A stretch of 64,000 nucleotides of DNA from Elmis aenea (lineage: Eukaryota > Arthropoda > Insecta > Coleoptera > Elmidae), in contig OX393581.1 in NCBI GenBank assembly GCA_947652605.1, positions 13,892,640-13,956,639 of the forward strand, written 5' to 3'. Shown one piece after another: positions 1 through 12,019 of the stretch. Under the pieces are notes generated by a model that searched no databases, had not been told where the DNA came from, and saw only the letters and a list, made by a program, of their open reading frames with translations. Position 1 is the stretch's first letter; every line of letters starts with the position of its first letter. Both the position numbers and the translations under genes were made by a program.

Positions 1-939
1 AAACTGCCCAAAAATGTTTTATATAGGATGATCCATAATTTTTTAACCATTGTGATCACGAAGACTATACAGCTATATAGAGACAGTAATCGGGAAGAAA
101 TGTACGAAATGCTGAGGTGTTTTCAAATCTTCTTTTAAAGTGTTTTAAAAAATCGATATTTCATTTTCTAGTATGTTTCGGAATGCTATCAATCTAATGG
201 TGTACTTTCTAACATTCGAATTTGTTAATTAATGCACACAGTTCGTCTTCGTTATTTTCTATAAAATTAAAATTCTATACAGTTTTTATTTTTTTCTCAT
301 TTTTTGTGTGTGTAAAGAAAATGTTAATATTATGGGAACTGGAGACAGGTCAAAAATAATAGCAAATCTGTGACTATTTTGTTTATTTAGCTCGGGGGCT
401 TTTTTATTATTTTGCGTTAAGGGTTTTATCTCATTTTGCGTTGAGGGTTTCTTTAATTTAGTAACTCCACTATGGTTCTAATATCTTTAATACGCATGTT
501 CTTGCTGCGTTGAGAACGAGTTATTTGGTCTTTATTTAAGACTTAATGGCATTAACGTTTGCAACCTTAATATTATTTTACACAATGTTCAAAAGAAAAA
601 ATTAAAGGTTGCTGTGGAATCATTTTTTAATAGATAATATTGCTAGAATATAAAGAATATATTTTTTCACCACGGTGCTCGAAATTTGATTTTCCTGAAC
701 CCCAGCGTTCTGGGTGGCGACAAAGTGTTCTGTTAAGGGAACAGATTCATTAATAAAAAATAATTTTAGTTACGTATGTTAAACAAGTGCACGCCTTTAA
801 GCTAGTTTTGCACTCTTCCTGTGTTTTTGTTAAATTACCACCGTTTACCGAATTCTCAAGTCCGACAACCAAATATCTTGTTTTGACAACCTTTGTACAA
901 AGGTTGAACCCTTGTGTTATCCAACTTCAAAGCTTCTTG
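1..939. other. No gene seen
   Basis: AT-rich sequence with homopolymer runs. I see no splice-bordered open frame and no element with matched ends. Confidence 0.5.
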
Positions 940-1213
940 GTTGTTTTCTTCGCCGTCTCTATGTAGCACACGCCCACCATCACTCGTTTGTTTATTATTT
1001 AATCAACACGGTCACCAGTCGCGGAAACGGAGCCGGTTAAGACGTTTTAATCATTTAGATTAACTGTGGCACGCAAAGTGGAATAAATTAGTTATGTAAC
1101 AACACTTTTCAATGTGCGTAATACATTCTTTAGAAATCGGCTCCCCAGCGGACCCGTTTGCAGAGAGAGGCGGAACGGGTGTCCTTCCCCTCTCCTCTTC
1201 TTCCGTTCGAGCG
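940..1213 (+). other. GC-raised block ending in a donor-like site
   Basis: This is an island of higher GC in AT-rich DNA. It ends at GAGCG|GTAAGAG (donor at 1214). A 34-codon frame, ATG at 1112, runs to that donor in phase 0, and the opposite strand is also open across 1060-1353, as expected of GC-rich DNA. It could be a first exon or promoter of a + strand transcript. I cannot show that it is transcribed. Confidence 0.2.
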
Positions 1214-1928
1214 GTAAGAGGCCAGCAATTGAAATGGCCGACCGATGTTGGTGGACTAAACTTGTAAGGTGGATTTGATGTCAGTCCGTTTAAAGATTTA
1301 TAACAGTTACGTAATCGTACCGTATCGCTGATAAATAATCTTTCGTTATACAACTAAGCAGGAAATTACTGGCTTTTTATTGGGGCAAAAACTCTGGTTG
1401 CGAAAGAGTATTAGCGGTGTTTCCTATTCCATCAATGATACAGCAGCTGCTGCTTCTACTTGGAGTGTTTGTTGAATTTTTTTATTCACACTTCAGTACA
1501 CAACTGTGTTTACAATCCTTTGTGGTCGCTTTTTTGATACACCGTAATTGATTCGTCAAACATGTTTGAAGCAAATAATAATAAGTATTATATATTTTAT
1601 AAATGTGTAAACATATTTTGTAACATTGCTTAAAGACATGTCTTATGATAACATAAAAAATGCTGACATTTGAGTCATTAAAGTTTTGAGAGTTTCAAAC
1701 CTGACTGCTTAAATTTCATGAAATATGGTGTTTCAGGTTAAGCGCCGATTCAAGTGTATTTTTAGGTTTTTGGCTTTTCAGACGGACGCATGGACATGCT
1801 TTTTTTCTTAATCCTGCTGTTTTCTTCCATTACACTACACGCTCATAGTCCATCGGGTCGTAGTGACCCAATGATGCTGTAGAATATAAAAAATTGATGG
1901 CATGCCACGAGTTAAACATAAAAATCAG
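1214..1928. other. No gene seen
   Basis: AT-rich sequence downstream of the GC-raised block; no feature could be supported. Confidence 0.5.
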
Positions 1929-2082
1929 TACCGTAGAATAGGGCTACTTGGGACGGTAGGGTAACTTGGGACAAAATGATATTCTCACCTAAAAATTTTG
2001 TTTACAACTGTCAACTTTTGAGATAATCAAAGTTGCTTGGTAGAGGTTTAAAATTATCATATAAGCTTAGAAAAACGTATTA

Positions 2083-2222
2083 TGGTGCCTGTCCACGTGA
2101 GAGTAAACTACTCTCGATAGCAGCGTCGCCAAGGATACAGCCAATCGCGAGTTACTCTCAGGGGCTGTATCCTTGGCGACGCTGCTATCGAGAGTAGTTT
2201 ACTCTTACGTGGACAGGCACCA
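2083..2222. mobile_element. 140-bp palindromic MITE with TTA duplication
   Basis: Arms of about 60 bp are nearly perfect inverted copies, with ends TGGTGCCTGTCCACGT and ACGTGGACAGGCACCA, around a 20-bp loop. TTA flanks both sides (2080-2082 and 2223-2225). A 3-bp TWA-type duplication points to the PIF/Harbinger group (inference). Confidence 0.8.
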
Positions 2223-2382
2223 TTAGTTTCTGAAATTACTACAAGCAGGTAAGTTGTTTTAATTAATCTAAAAGGGCCGAATTAATAACTGTTTAAAACT
2301 TCTCTTGTACTTTTGTTCTGAAAATATACATTTAATATTAAGTCTTGAATAACTTATCTCATTTTTTTAAATTTAATATCTA

Positions 2383-2547
2383 CTACCTCTGTTCAAAAAT
2401 GATCCGTTTTGGTGAAAATTTTTGTTCAATTAATATATTGCATCCTGCTTTAAACAACTTTTTTACTTTCTAAATATCTCGTAATAATAACGAGCAGTTT
2501 CAATTGCTTCCAGATCAAATGAGACAATCATTTTTGAACAGAGGTAG
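2383..2547. mobile_element. 165-bp MITE with TA duplication, mariner/Stowaway-like
   Basis: The ends CTACCTCTGTTCAAAAATGA and TCATTTTTGAACAGAGGTAG are perfect inverted copies, flanked by TA on both sides. There is no coding capacity. Confidence 0.82.
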
Positions 2548-3704
2548 TACAATTTGTTTAATTTTTCCAATCAAAATATCGTTTAGTTTAAAATTTTTGT
2601 AACCTGCGAATTAAAGTGATTTTCTTTATTTTCGATATTTTTTTTTCATGCTGGATAATTGTGAAAGATCAATTTAATATAAAAAAATATAATATAACTG
2701 TCCCAATTAGGACTTTTTAGGCTAAACTTAAGTCAAACTACTGAAATTCATATGTGTCCCAAGTTGCCCGGTCTTAAGTATTACTTGGGACAGGAAGTTT
2801 TTTTTTTTGGTACTTATAAATATATATATTTATTTATTCTTTATATAGAATATTGTTCATTGGCACCTCACCCAATTACATAAAAAAAAACAAAGTTTTT
2901 AATTAAAAAATGAACGTGGTACGCGCTTTCAAATGTTGAAACTGTCCCATTCTACTACCTACTTGCAATAAACAATTTAAATTTAACAATAAAGCAGATG
3001 AAAAGTATTGAGAAAATGTTTTATCATAAAAAATATAGGTAGGTATTAGGTTTGTTCCAACAAGCGATTTAAAACCAATTCATAGATCAGTACATGAACT
3101 GGTTTATTCGCATGCGTGAACTATGTGCTAATAAATGTATTGGCCAGTATAAGCCGTTGTTGGGACGCTTTTACGACTGGTCTAACTGTAAATGACATTT
3201 GTGTCTATTGGGCTCATAGAAATGCATCGCAAGAACTCCTTAAGAATCAAGTACTAAATGGGTTTGGGAGGACGATGCATAGCTACCAGAGCTCATGTTA
3301 GTTATGAACAGCGCATGCGTGTAATAATCCAAGCGCTAGTACATGCCTTCATTCAAGTAGTGTTTTGACCGCACACTGACTAGTTCATGTATTAATTATT
3401 AATAAACAGTTGGAACAGCCGACTATCCGTCCGGTGAACTATCAGAGACTGATGGAACGCGATATCAGTACTGCGCAGAATCCTGAGAGTACATTGGATC
3501 GTGCATAGCCTTGCTGCAACAAACCTATTATTTCCGAGAGTTAGGGCAAAAATATGTAACATGCAATTTACTAATATGTTTGTTGCACCTTGAACCAGTC
3601 GTAGCGGTTTTATTGTTACAACTAGAGGGACAAAATTTGCAACTAGCACGTTTATTGAATTGAAGATTCATGTTATACTCGTCCACACAGCTTGGATATT
3701 TTTT

Positions 3705-3743
3705 CGAAATGAGCAAGCAATAACTAATTGCTTGCTCATTTCG
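3705..3743. repeat. Perfect hairpin, 16-bp arms, 7-nt loop
   Basis: CGAAATGAGCAAGCAA is followed by TAACTAA and the exact reverse complement. It has no T-run terminator context and no flanking duplication was found. It may be the core of a lost MITE. Confidence 0.7.
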
Positions 3744-4510
3744 GAAAAATGCTGAATAGTTTCAATTTATGGATTAGTATAGCTTACCCGGTTCTTCTAG
3801 GTACAATCTTCTATGTAAAACATTCTTTTTTCACACCCGGCTTATTTCTGTCCGTAGCACAAAAGCATTGTAAACACTAGTGTCAAGTTTATTGTAAAAG
3901 ACTATCATTGGCCAGTGGTTAGTTTTGCATTTGCAAGTATATGTAGCTATTAGTTGATCAAATATGTCGGCTGTTCCTTTGTAGCGTTGTAATCAAAAAT
4001 GATTTTTTTTAATCGTCTATGTTACTAAGTAATTTCTTTATCGTGCTGTAACGCATTCATGAGAATAACAATTTATATCTCTTTATTTTACCTAATGTTT
4101 TTTTCTGATTAGCTATGTTTTTATTGTTTTCATTATTTTAAATTTGTATTTTATTAATTTTATAGAAAAATGTCAACACTAAATGTTTTCTTATATTAAC
4201 TGAATATCTCGAAATACAATTTCATTTGCTATTTCCAGCAAAACAGGAACAGCCTTTGTTTTGGGATAAATGTATGTTTTTTTAGATATAGACAAACATC
4301 AGATAATTACCGATTTTGTAACTTATACCTATGCTTTACAAGATGCAAAAAAATGTATGAGTGATAGCTAATTATAGTTATTCAAGACAAAATGATCGTT
4401 AAGTGCTCATTGCTTGCATTTTCCTCGTTATAAAAATGCAATTAATGTCTTAATTTTAGCTATTAAAAATGATTTTGATTGTATACTAATTGATTTTCTC
4501 TTTGTTTCAG

Positions 4511-4570
4511 GTAAGCAAGCAACTTCTTAAAGTTAGCGTCGACTTTATGCGCTGGGGAAACGTCCTCTTT
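4511..4570 (+). CDS. Exon-like 60-bp stretch, 20 open codons, unrecognised
   Basis: The strong acceptor CTCTTTGTTTCAG is followed by 60 bp, open only in phase 0, and then the consensus donor GTAAGTTT. The peptide would read VSKQLLKVSVDFMRWGNVLF. The length keeps phase 0, matching the open stretch at 20703, so they could belong to one transcript. This is suggestive only: such site pairs also arise by chance. Confidence 0.25.
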
Positions 4571-5025
4571 GTAAGTTTCACATTTCAGCTTCCATCAAAC
4601 TTCCATAAAACGCGTTGAAATTAACGGGAGTGACAAGTTTATCTGTTAAAACGCAAAACTGCCAACACAAATATATTTAAAAAGCCATAACTCCCGCAAT
4701 ATTAGAAACGACATCACGCTATCTATCAAATTCCCAGACAGAAATGTTACAAGATTCTTGTTCAATAAGCTACTTGATTTATGGCATACTCTAAATGACA
4801 TTAAAGGCTCTGAATGGCTATAAATCGTACGCGAATTTTTCAACGTTTAATGCATCTTTGTTTAGTGTTTCTGTGTGTTGTTCTTTTGTACTACTTGATT
4901 GAGACATCAAAGGAACACTAGTAATAGCTTCAAAACGAATCGTACCTTACTCCAAGGGAAATATGTTTGCTACTATGGATTGTTTTAGATTGTTTTTTTA
5001 GTTGTTTATGTTTGAATGTGTAGGG

Positions 5026-5264
5026 CAGGGGTGGCGAATCTTTTTATGTACGCGTGTCAATTTTTTTAAGTTTTCACATTTTCAAAAGCTGGCGTGCCAG
5101 GTAACTTTTGCAATGGATTAAAAAAAAACATTACTGATTGTGAGAAGATAGAGAGTAAATATTAATACAGTATTTGTAATAAAACTAACACCGTACTTTT
5201 TACTGTGTTGAAACCTTAATCAGATTTCTACTAACCATTGTAGCTAACGAGGCACCCTACAAAT
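5026..5264. mobile_element. hAT-type MITE, left end only
   Basis: It starts CAGGGGTGGCGAATC, the style of hAT-derived MITEs. No matching right end is found; the next hAT-like element begins at 5265 and may have replaced it. Confidence 0.4.
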
Positions 5265-6534
5265 CAGGGTGGATAAAAATCATGATTTTTAAAAAAAAAA
5301 CAAAAAAATCGATTTATTTAATTTAAATCAGATTTTTTTGATTTAAATCAAATTTTTTTGATTTAAATCAAGTTTTTTTGATTTAAATCAAATGTACCAT
5401 ATTATCGAATTTAGTGACATATTTACATGCTATTTCTGTTTTGTGCTAATATATTTAATAATCAATATATTAAATTCATTGGTGAATTTTTGTCAAAATG
5501 AAAAATTAAATATAATGATTAAGAATTTTGAAAAAATCAGTGCTAAATGGTGATGTTCAATTAGTTATATACAGGGTGAGTCATTAGTGCGGGATCGGTC
5601 GATTGTGGCTAAACGGCTTGAGATATGAAGTTGAATCAAATGCTATTTAATACAGTTTTTTCTAAACAACACAATAAAAATATTTTCAAATATACAGGGT
5701 GAGTCACCTTTCTGGAACTAATAGCAACTTTTATATTTCAAATACAACACCCAATTTTTTATTTAATATTTTTGAACGCCTTAATTTTAGCTTTGCATCA
5801 ATATAAAATACTACAGGTTTTTATACGGCGTTGTAAAAAAAAAAAAAAATTCTAAATTATTCAAGGTTTTAAGTCTATTTAAAAAATTCTCCTGAAGTTA
5901 TTTTGAAATACAGAGTTGTAATTTGGTATGGACAAGCAGAAAAAAATTCTCTGTTCGCTCGATATGAAAAAATTTGAATCACACATACAGGGGTGTTTAT
6001 AAATAGGTGGCAACTTCCATGATTTTCAAAAGCTCGTAACTCGATTTTTTCAAACACAAACCCCTGTATCTTTTTATGTCATCGAATTCGTCTCTAAAAG
6101 AACTTCATATTTTGTTAAGTATGTCCTATACCCAAAACTCATACTTTTCGAGATATTCGACATTTTTCTTCAAATCGTTATTGAAGCAATTAGAGTGCCG
6201 TGAAAATCGAAAAAACTGACTGTTCACTTCGCTAACGTCAAAAACTTGTCATTTATTTTTTGAATTATTGCATTTCCACAATGAATATTACTTTACAAGA
6301 GCAAATTGATATGGTTTATTCACCATTTCGTGTATTTAATTACTAATAGTAATACAATTTTGTTTTATTATAAATTAATATTATATTGTACTCATATAAT
6401 CTGTGATTTAAATTGATAATTTTTTTTTAAAAATCACTTGATTTAAATCAATGATTTTTAAAAAAAAATCACTTGATTTAAATCATGATTTAAATCGTGA
6501 TTTAAATCAATTGATTTAAATCTGCTCAACCCTG
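5265..6534. mobile_element. hAT-like (Ac-type) element with nested fragments
   Basis: The element starts CAGGGTGGATAAAAATC and ends CTCAACCCTG, with an exact 8-bp duplication CTACAAAT at 5257-5264 and 6535-6542. Subterminal DNA on both sides is built from repeats of TTGATTTAAATCA, which could bind a transposase many times. The centre carries foreign pieces: two same-direction CAGGGTGAGTCA starts (5572 and 5695), a CAGGGGTGTTT fragment (5988) and a 13-codon transposase-like N-terminus at 6291. Confidence 0.8.
6291..6329 (+). pseudogene. N-terminal scrap of a mariner-like transposase
   Basis: ATG opens MNITLQEQIDMVY, which resembles the opening helix of insect transposase-like proteins of the EQxDMVxIYGE type. 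Similarity stops after 13 residues. With the CAGGGTGAGTCA ends nearby it suggests a heavily deleted element. The match is short and therefore tentative. Confidence 0.35.
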
Positions 6535-7872
6535 CTACAAATACTTTCAATATGGACCACCCGGCACTGTAACTAAATACTAATAAAAATTCAATGCTTT
6601 TAAAGTAGTTTAATAGCGTTTTTCGTTTTGCACCCCACGGTGTTCATATGTGAGGCTAAAGAGTGTACCCGCATGGTTTTTTATTGATAATTATACATTC
6701 ATTACTTCAATTGCAAAGCAAATATTATTCTCTTTTGCTTAATTATCATACTAATAACCGCCATGCATGCATGGAAACTTGAGAGTGTGTGAATTGTTTA
6801 TTTATGACGTTTCGTTGTGTTTGATACGGGATAAGTACTTTTAAACATGTCTGTGGGCATAATATTCAATAATTTATTGAAGTCTAAAAGGTTTTTTTTT
6901 TTAAGAGCGATTTCTCTGTGTATTCACCTTATAGTTATTAGCTTAATATTAATATAAAAAAGCACTAATTTTCAAAGTATTCCTTAAAACTTATTTAATT
7001 TCTTAGGTCATCTACCTTTGATAGTTTAACTGCAGTTAGCAAACTTTTTCAACTAAACAATTTTCAAACAAGTAACAGACGTAGACGATAAAAAAGTTTT
7101 CTATATTCTTAGAGCTAACAGAACTTAGTAGTTTGTTGGAAATTCAAACAGTTGGGACAGTTAGTTTACCATATTTCAGCGTTATTAAATTTAGTTGGCT
7201 TTGCGTATGTTTCAGGTTAAGAAGTTTTGATTTATTAGATTCAGTTTTTAATGTTAACGTAAAAATTTGTTTTAATTAAGTTTATGAAAAGAGTTGGATG
7301 TTGTAGCGCTTTGTATGCTGTATATTTTTGTACAGTAGTATACTAAAAGACTGTTCTTGTTACTATTATTTTTGATTTTGTTACATTAAGTGTATGATAC
7401 AAGAAATTTATTAAAACTACTATACTACTACATCAGTAATCCAAAAACATTTTTTTTTTTAATTTACCCATCACGACTCATTTATCTATCAAAAATTATT
7501 TTATTAAAAAGCTTCAATTTCGCGCTTTCGCGATTGTTTTCATTGCAAAAAGCTTTAATTAACCTTTAATCTGACCCTCGTTCATTTGGTCAGTAATAGG
7601 GGGCCGAGTTAAAGGTTGCTTTAAGTTTTTTTTTAATAACAAAATTTAACAAATTGATGGTTTTATACCAATTTTTCAGGGATACACCGGTCAGTTGCTC
7701 CGCTATTCATTATTGTACAATTTCTAAGCTCTCGTCTTTGGTACCATAAGTTTTTCTCACCGATAGCTGAGGTGTTCCACAGTTTACTGTTCTTTATTGC
7801 ATGGGCACATTGGACTATCTATTATCCTTAACCTGTGTAGATACCTTCTAATTCGGTAAGCCATTCCTATCT
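6535..7872. other. No gene seen
   Basis: AT-rich sequence. The words TTAAAGGTTGCT near 7610 and 604 recur, which hints at a dispersed repeat, but no ends are visible. Confidence 0.45.
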
Positions 7873-8584
7873 GAAACATTCAAATATGGAATGTTCAAAT
7901 CTGGAAAATGCACCGATACAATCATTCAAATCTTGAATCGTTCAACGCTAGAATCACTCAACGCAGGAATCATGCAACGATGGAATCATGCAACGATGGA
8001 ATCATGCAACACGGGAATCGTTCATCGCTGGAAAGCTCAAATATGGAATCCAGAAATTGGGAATTTTTGCTGCCCTCTATATTACAACATTCAAAGTATA
8101 ATATAACAGAACACTTCTTTTTATATTTTGTCTTAACTATTGTACAGTGGAAGATAAAAACATCGTGTTAATGTAACTCAAGGGCTACGAATTTGGGCAA
8201 AGTTGCGTAATTATAATACTTAGTCAATTCTTTTACTTTCTTTTTGAAATTGACTAAGCATCATAATTACACAACTTTGCCTCAATTTGTAGTCCTTGAA
8301 TTACCATTAACACGATGTTTTTATCTTTCACTGTACAATAGTTAAGACAAAATATAAAACGAAGTATTCTGTAATTATATTATACTTTGGCTGTCGTTAT
8401 AAAGAGGGCAGCAAAAATTCTGAATTTCTGGATTCCAGATTTGAGCCTTCCAGTGATGAACGATTCCCGTGTTGCATGATTGCATGATTCATGCGTTGAA
8501 TAATTCCAGCGTTGAACGATTCAAGATTTGAATGATTCTATCGGTGCATTTTCCAGATTTGAACATTCCACATTTGAATGTTCC
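7873..8584. mobile_element. 712-bp foldback element
   Basis: Two arms of about 350 bp are inverted copies: the left starts GAAACATTCAAATATGGAATG and the right ends with its complement. Each arm contains short tandem variants of GGAATCATGCAACGAT. No target duplication was found. Open frames in the left arm (7891-8171) come from the repeated words and are not genes. Confidence 0.75.
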
Positions 8585-8589
8585 AACTT

Positions 8590-9190
8590 TTCATGCGGCT
8601 TCTCTAATTCTTACATGTCTTCTCAGCATGACCGTAAAATTCTTCCATTCTGGAATTTGAATTCTTAACCTTTGGCACACTGACGGAAAAAAGCTTTTTG
8701 TAATGACACCTTTCATAGTGTTATTCCACTCCATTTGCCACTCCACTGCACTGCAAGTTTTCAAAGCATTAATAAATAATAGCCCTTTTTGGCCCTCAGT
8801 TATGGCGGATTTCACGATATTTCTCTACTGCTACTTTAGCCAGTCTATCGGCTATTTTATCTCCATTTATTACAATGTGTGGTTAATCCAATAGGAATTC
8901 TCCAATCTTGTTGCTCAATTTTTTAGCTGCTTATGATTTTTCAATTAAAGCTTCATGATTATTTATATTTTTAATCGAGTCCACGATTATTTTACCATCG
9001 AAATCATACACTAGTAACCCTCCCATCTCTTCTATCTTCTCCAGCGCTCTTAAATGTTATCTGTTCCGCCTAATTATTAAAACATTTTTCATTCAGTTCA
9101 TACTTAAATTGTTTTTAAATGTAACTATACCAGAACCTACCCTATTTTCGGTTTTGCTGTCATCTGTGTATGCTTCTAGTTGCTTTTATT
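8590..9190 (-). pseudogene. Decayed RNase H domain of a LINE (minus strand)
   Basis: Read on the minus strand, pieces in shifting frames give YTDDSKTENRVGSGIV, then DGKIIVDSIKNINNHEAL and INGDKIADRLAKVAVEKYRE. These follow the order of the non-LTR retrotransposon RNase H motifs (YTDGSK, the central acidic helix, GNExADxLAK). Stops and frameshifts interrupt it. Motif decay, such as D-D for D-G, marks it as dead. Confidence 0.65.
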
Positions 9191-10226
9191 TTTCGTCCTG
9201 CACTACTCTGATTGTACTAACTTCTCCCAGATGAGCCTATCGTGAACCTTTCATAGATGCATCATATTTTTCCGCATCTTCCATTAGTAGGTAGATAATT
9301 GATGGCCTCTTTGTGTGATTTGGTCAACACATTCGAAATATTTTTTCCTATGAGAATAAGTTAAGCGACAAGACCACTAGATCAGTTTTATTTAAAAAGT
9401 AGTCAAATGTAATTTATGTGCAATATTCACTATTAAAAGTGGTTTTTTGGTAGTTTAAGGTGACTTTTTTGATCACCAACAAGCGAAACAAAAAGAAGAG
9501 TGCGTGCTTCTCTTGGCGGGTTTGAATACAATTATCGTCACGCCCGTTGTTTTCTTTTATAATGTTTTTTAAGTTGGTAATTAATACCATAATTAATAAA
9601 ATAATTAACGCATCTGCGATAAAACGGTAATTAGTTGAGCATTTTTTACTTAACAAGCAATTAGCATGGCAAAAACTTCTCAGCAACATTCGTCTAGCCA
9701 CTTGAGCTCTTTTGTTTTTCACGCATGTCTAAGCATTACCAACTATTTTTAGCGTCTTGGAGTCCGAAAATAGAAATACCGCACATGTTTAAACTTAAGC
9801 TTCTTTTTTACGCCTTTAGAGGCCGTCTAATGCAGAATAACTTTGAAATTCTGACGATCGCTAAACGGAGTCGGGTTCGATTTTAAATTCAACAATTGTG
9901 AAGATACCTGTTGCCCTGACTATCTTCGTTCATATAATTTGCATACAAAACCCGGCTCTGATTTTGATCCGTTTTTGTTGTGCGAGCGAACAGGTGTTTT
10001 GTGTCACTGATGGACAATTGACAATTGGTATCTTGATAATCGTGAATATTTTATTACCCGAATAAGCCGATTTATTTGAGCTTTTATTGCAATCCCCGAA
10101 CAGAGACTTTTAAGCGGCTTTTTTATTGTTTCGCTTTGTCGGACCAACTTTGACAAAATTTTAAGTAAGGAAAGTTCCGATGAATAAGAAATAATTCTTA
10201 TGTAATCATAATTTCAATAAATAGAT
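9191..10226. other. No gene seen
   Basis: Mixed AT-rich sequence. A 102-codon minus-strand frame at 9414-9722 has no splice context or recognisable motif. Confidence 0.45.
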
Positions 10227-10453
10227 ACATAATAAATGTTTTATTCTTCAGGCTTTCGCGGCTATCGTCCATGTTACAATCTTCGTTCCCGGGTTTGGAA
10301 CCGCGTCTTCTTGATTTGTGTGACGTTTCGACCATCCTATGTTGATCTTTATCAAACGACTGATAAAGACCAACATAGGATGGCCGAAACGTCACACAAA
10401 TCAAGAAGACGCGGTTCCAAACCCGGGAACGAAGATTGTAACATAATAAATGT
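10227..10453. mobile_element. Palindromic element between 13-bp direct repeats
   Basis: ACATAATAAATGT occurs at 10227-10239 and again at 10441-10453. Between them, 10271-10444 is a near-perfect palindrome (arms of about 84 bp, 6-bp loop) that contains GTGACGTTTCG. A related single arm lies at 25690-25775. The long direct repeat looks like a target duplication of LINE-like size around a head-to-head dimer (inference). Confidence 0.65.
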
Positions 10454-10699
10454 GCTTATATCGAAAAAAGATCGATCCTTGTACATTTATCGGTTCATTT
10501 ATGTCTTTTATCGGCGTAGCAACTTTGTTATTCGGTGTGTCTGAAAGTCTAAAGTACAGTGGAACATCTTTATTCGTCATGAATCTATATTCCTGAAGGA
10601 CAGATAAATACTGAATCGGCCGAATGTAAAAACATTTTTTTAAATAGGAAATAACTAAAATTCAAAACGTTTCTCAGCCCCGAATCAGATACGTTAATA

Positions 10700-11000
10700 C
10701 GAGGGTGGTTTAAATTTAACTCGGAATTTTTATGTAACGCTTTATTTAAACAAAATTTTTACATAATAACATGCACTATTTTCGACGTACTCTCCTCCTA
10801 ACTCTATGCACTTTTGCCATCTTCTTGGAAGCTTTATAATACCCTCTTTATTAAAGGTTTCTGGTTGCGTGCTTAACCAGTTTTGCACAAAGTTTTTCAC
10901 CGCACCATTGTCTTCTAATCTTTTGCCGCCTAGAGCTTCTTTTAGAGGTCCCAAGAGATGAGTCGCAAGGCGACAAGTCAGATGGACTGCATTACTGAAA
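10700..11000 (-). pseudogene. mariner transposase C-terminal relic with end repeat
   Basis: On the minus strand, 10742-10954 encodes GPLKEALGGKRLEDNGAVKN, then KLPRRWQKCIELGGEYVEN, the typical C-terminus of mariner transposases. The catalytic segment upstream survives only out of frame (HLTCRLATHLL). The end sequence CGAGGGTGGTTTAAATTTAA beside TA at 10698-10699 is a mariner terminal repeat. The 5' half is missing. Confidence 0.8.
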
Positions 11001-11545
11001 AAAGACGATTTTTAATTGATCAATTTTCTGGGTTTTAGGAACAACATTCCGGTTAAAATTTGAACCGTGCTCGTAAATAAAAATTTAACCAGAACTGTTC
11101 CTTTACTGACGAGTGGTGATGGCAGATATTAAAAAGGAGGAAAAGAATGATTATTTAAAATGCGGGGGGTCGCCTTCCCATAAAACATCCGGTAACTCCA
11201 ATTCTGGTGATCGATGTTTTTTGTCCCCTCAATGACGATTCACTAGCATCCCATTTAGCAAAGAAATTGTCCAAACTTGTCTGTTTCTATCGGTTTTCGT
11301 GACGATTATTGGGTTTTTGGACGAATATCGGATCATATTTGTACTGAAAGATTATTGTATATGACGAATATAGGGGCTGGCGAGTATAAAGGTTCCACTA
11401 TATCGTCATACCATTTGCTACTTCTACACCCTTACAGGCATATACGATCAAATAAGATAGGCGGTAAGACTTTAAAGAAATTGACGCAAAAGTCTTTAAA
11501 TATTGCGGAAAAAATGCTTTTACAAAGACTGCACCCAAATCAATT
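11001..11545. other. No gene seen
   Basis: May include unrecognised mariner remains near the left side. An open frame at 11277-11552 shows no known motif. Confidence 0.4.
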
Positions 11546-11553
11546 ATTTTAAC

Positions 11554-12011
11554 CAGGGCATGAAACCGGTTTTTTAAACCGGTTTAAAAAACCGGTTAAC
11601 CTTTATTTTTTGTCCAAAATTGTGATTTTTAACCGAAACCGAAACCGTTATTTTTAAAGGCAAAAAAAACGGTAACCTTTAACCAAAATAATTAAAAACC
11701 GGTTTTTTAAACCTCTCTTTTTAATAAAAACTATTTTGAAAGAATAAAAAATCTGTATTAAATGTGATTAGTTTACCAAAAGTAATAACTGAAGCTTGAT
11801 TGTACATATATTATAAAATTATAAATAGATAATATCTTTTTATACTTTGCATTCCAAATCTGAATAATGTTAAAAACCGGTTAAATTAACCGGTTTTTTC
11901 AAAACCGGTTTTTTACGGAAAAAAACGGTTTTTCAACAAAAACCGTTATAAAAATAAAGTTCTTGAATTCGGTTAACCGTTAACCAAAATTTTTTTCGGT
12001 TTCTAGCCCTG
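11554..12011. mobile_element. 458-bp hAT-type (Ac-like) MITE rich in AACCGGTT
   Basis: The ends are CAGGGCATGAAACCGG and CGGTTTCTAGCCCTG, with an exact 8-bp duplication ATTTTAAC at 11546-11553 and 12012-12019. Both ends are packed with AACCGGTTT words, likely multiple transposase-binding sites. Confidence 0.88.
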
Positions 12012-12019
12012 ATTTTAAC

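Larger units (their letters stand above)
1929..2955. repeat. Region with repeated ACTTGGGAC motif
   Basis: The motif (C)TACTTGGGAC or its complement occurs near 1948, 1965, 2757 and 2780, and the borders read TAGAATAGGG on the left and CCCATTCTA on the right. It looks like an old element that later received the two MITEs at 2083 and 2383. The borders are only approximate. Confidence 0.35.
2956..5025. other. No confirmed gene; one exon-like stretch and one hairpin
   Basis: Apart from the exon-like 4511-4570 and the hairpin at 3705-3743, this is AT-rich sequence. Scattered inverted words such as GCATGCGTG near 3111 and 3313 suggest an eroded repeat, but no borders can be drawn. Confidence 0.45.

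Noticed and set aside
1060..1353. 97-codon minus-strand frame
   Set aside because: It lies in GC-raised DNA where the + strand is open too; no motif, and no splice signals on that strand.
5265..6534. Reading the TTGATTTAAATCA runs as a CRISPR-like array
   Set aside because: There are no unique spacers of constant size; the runs are subterminal repeats of a hAT-like element.
10198..10544. Two 68-102 codon frames on opposite strands with the same peptide
   Set aside because: Identical peptide pieces on both strands are produced by the palindrome, not by genes.
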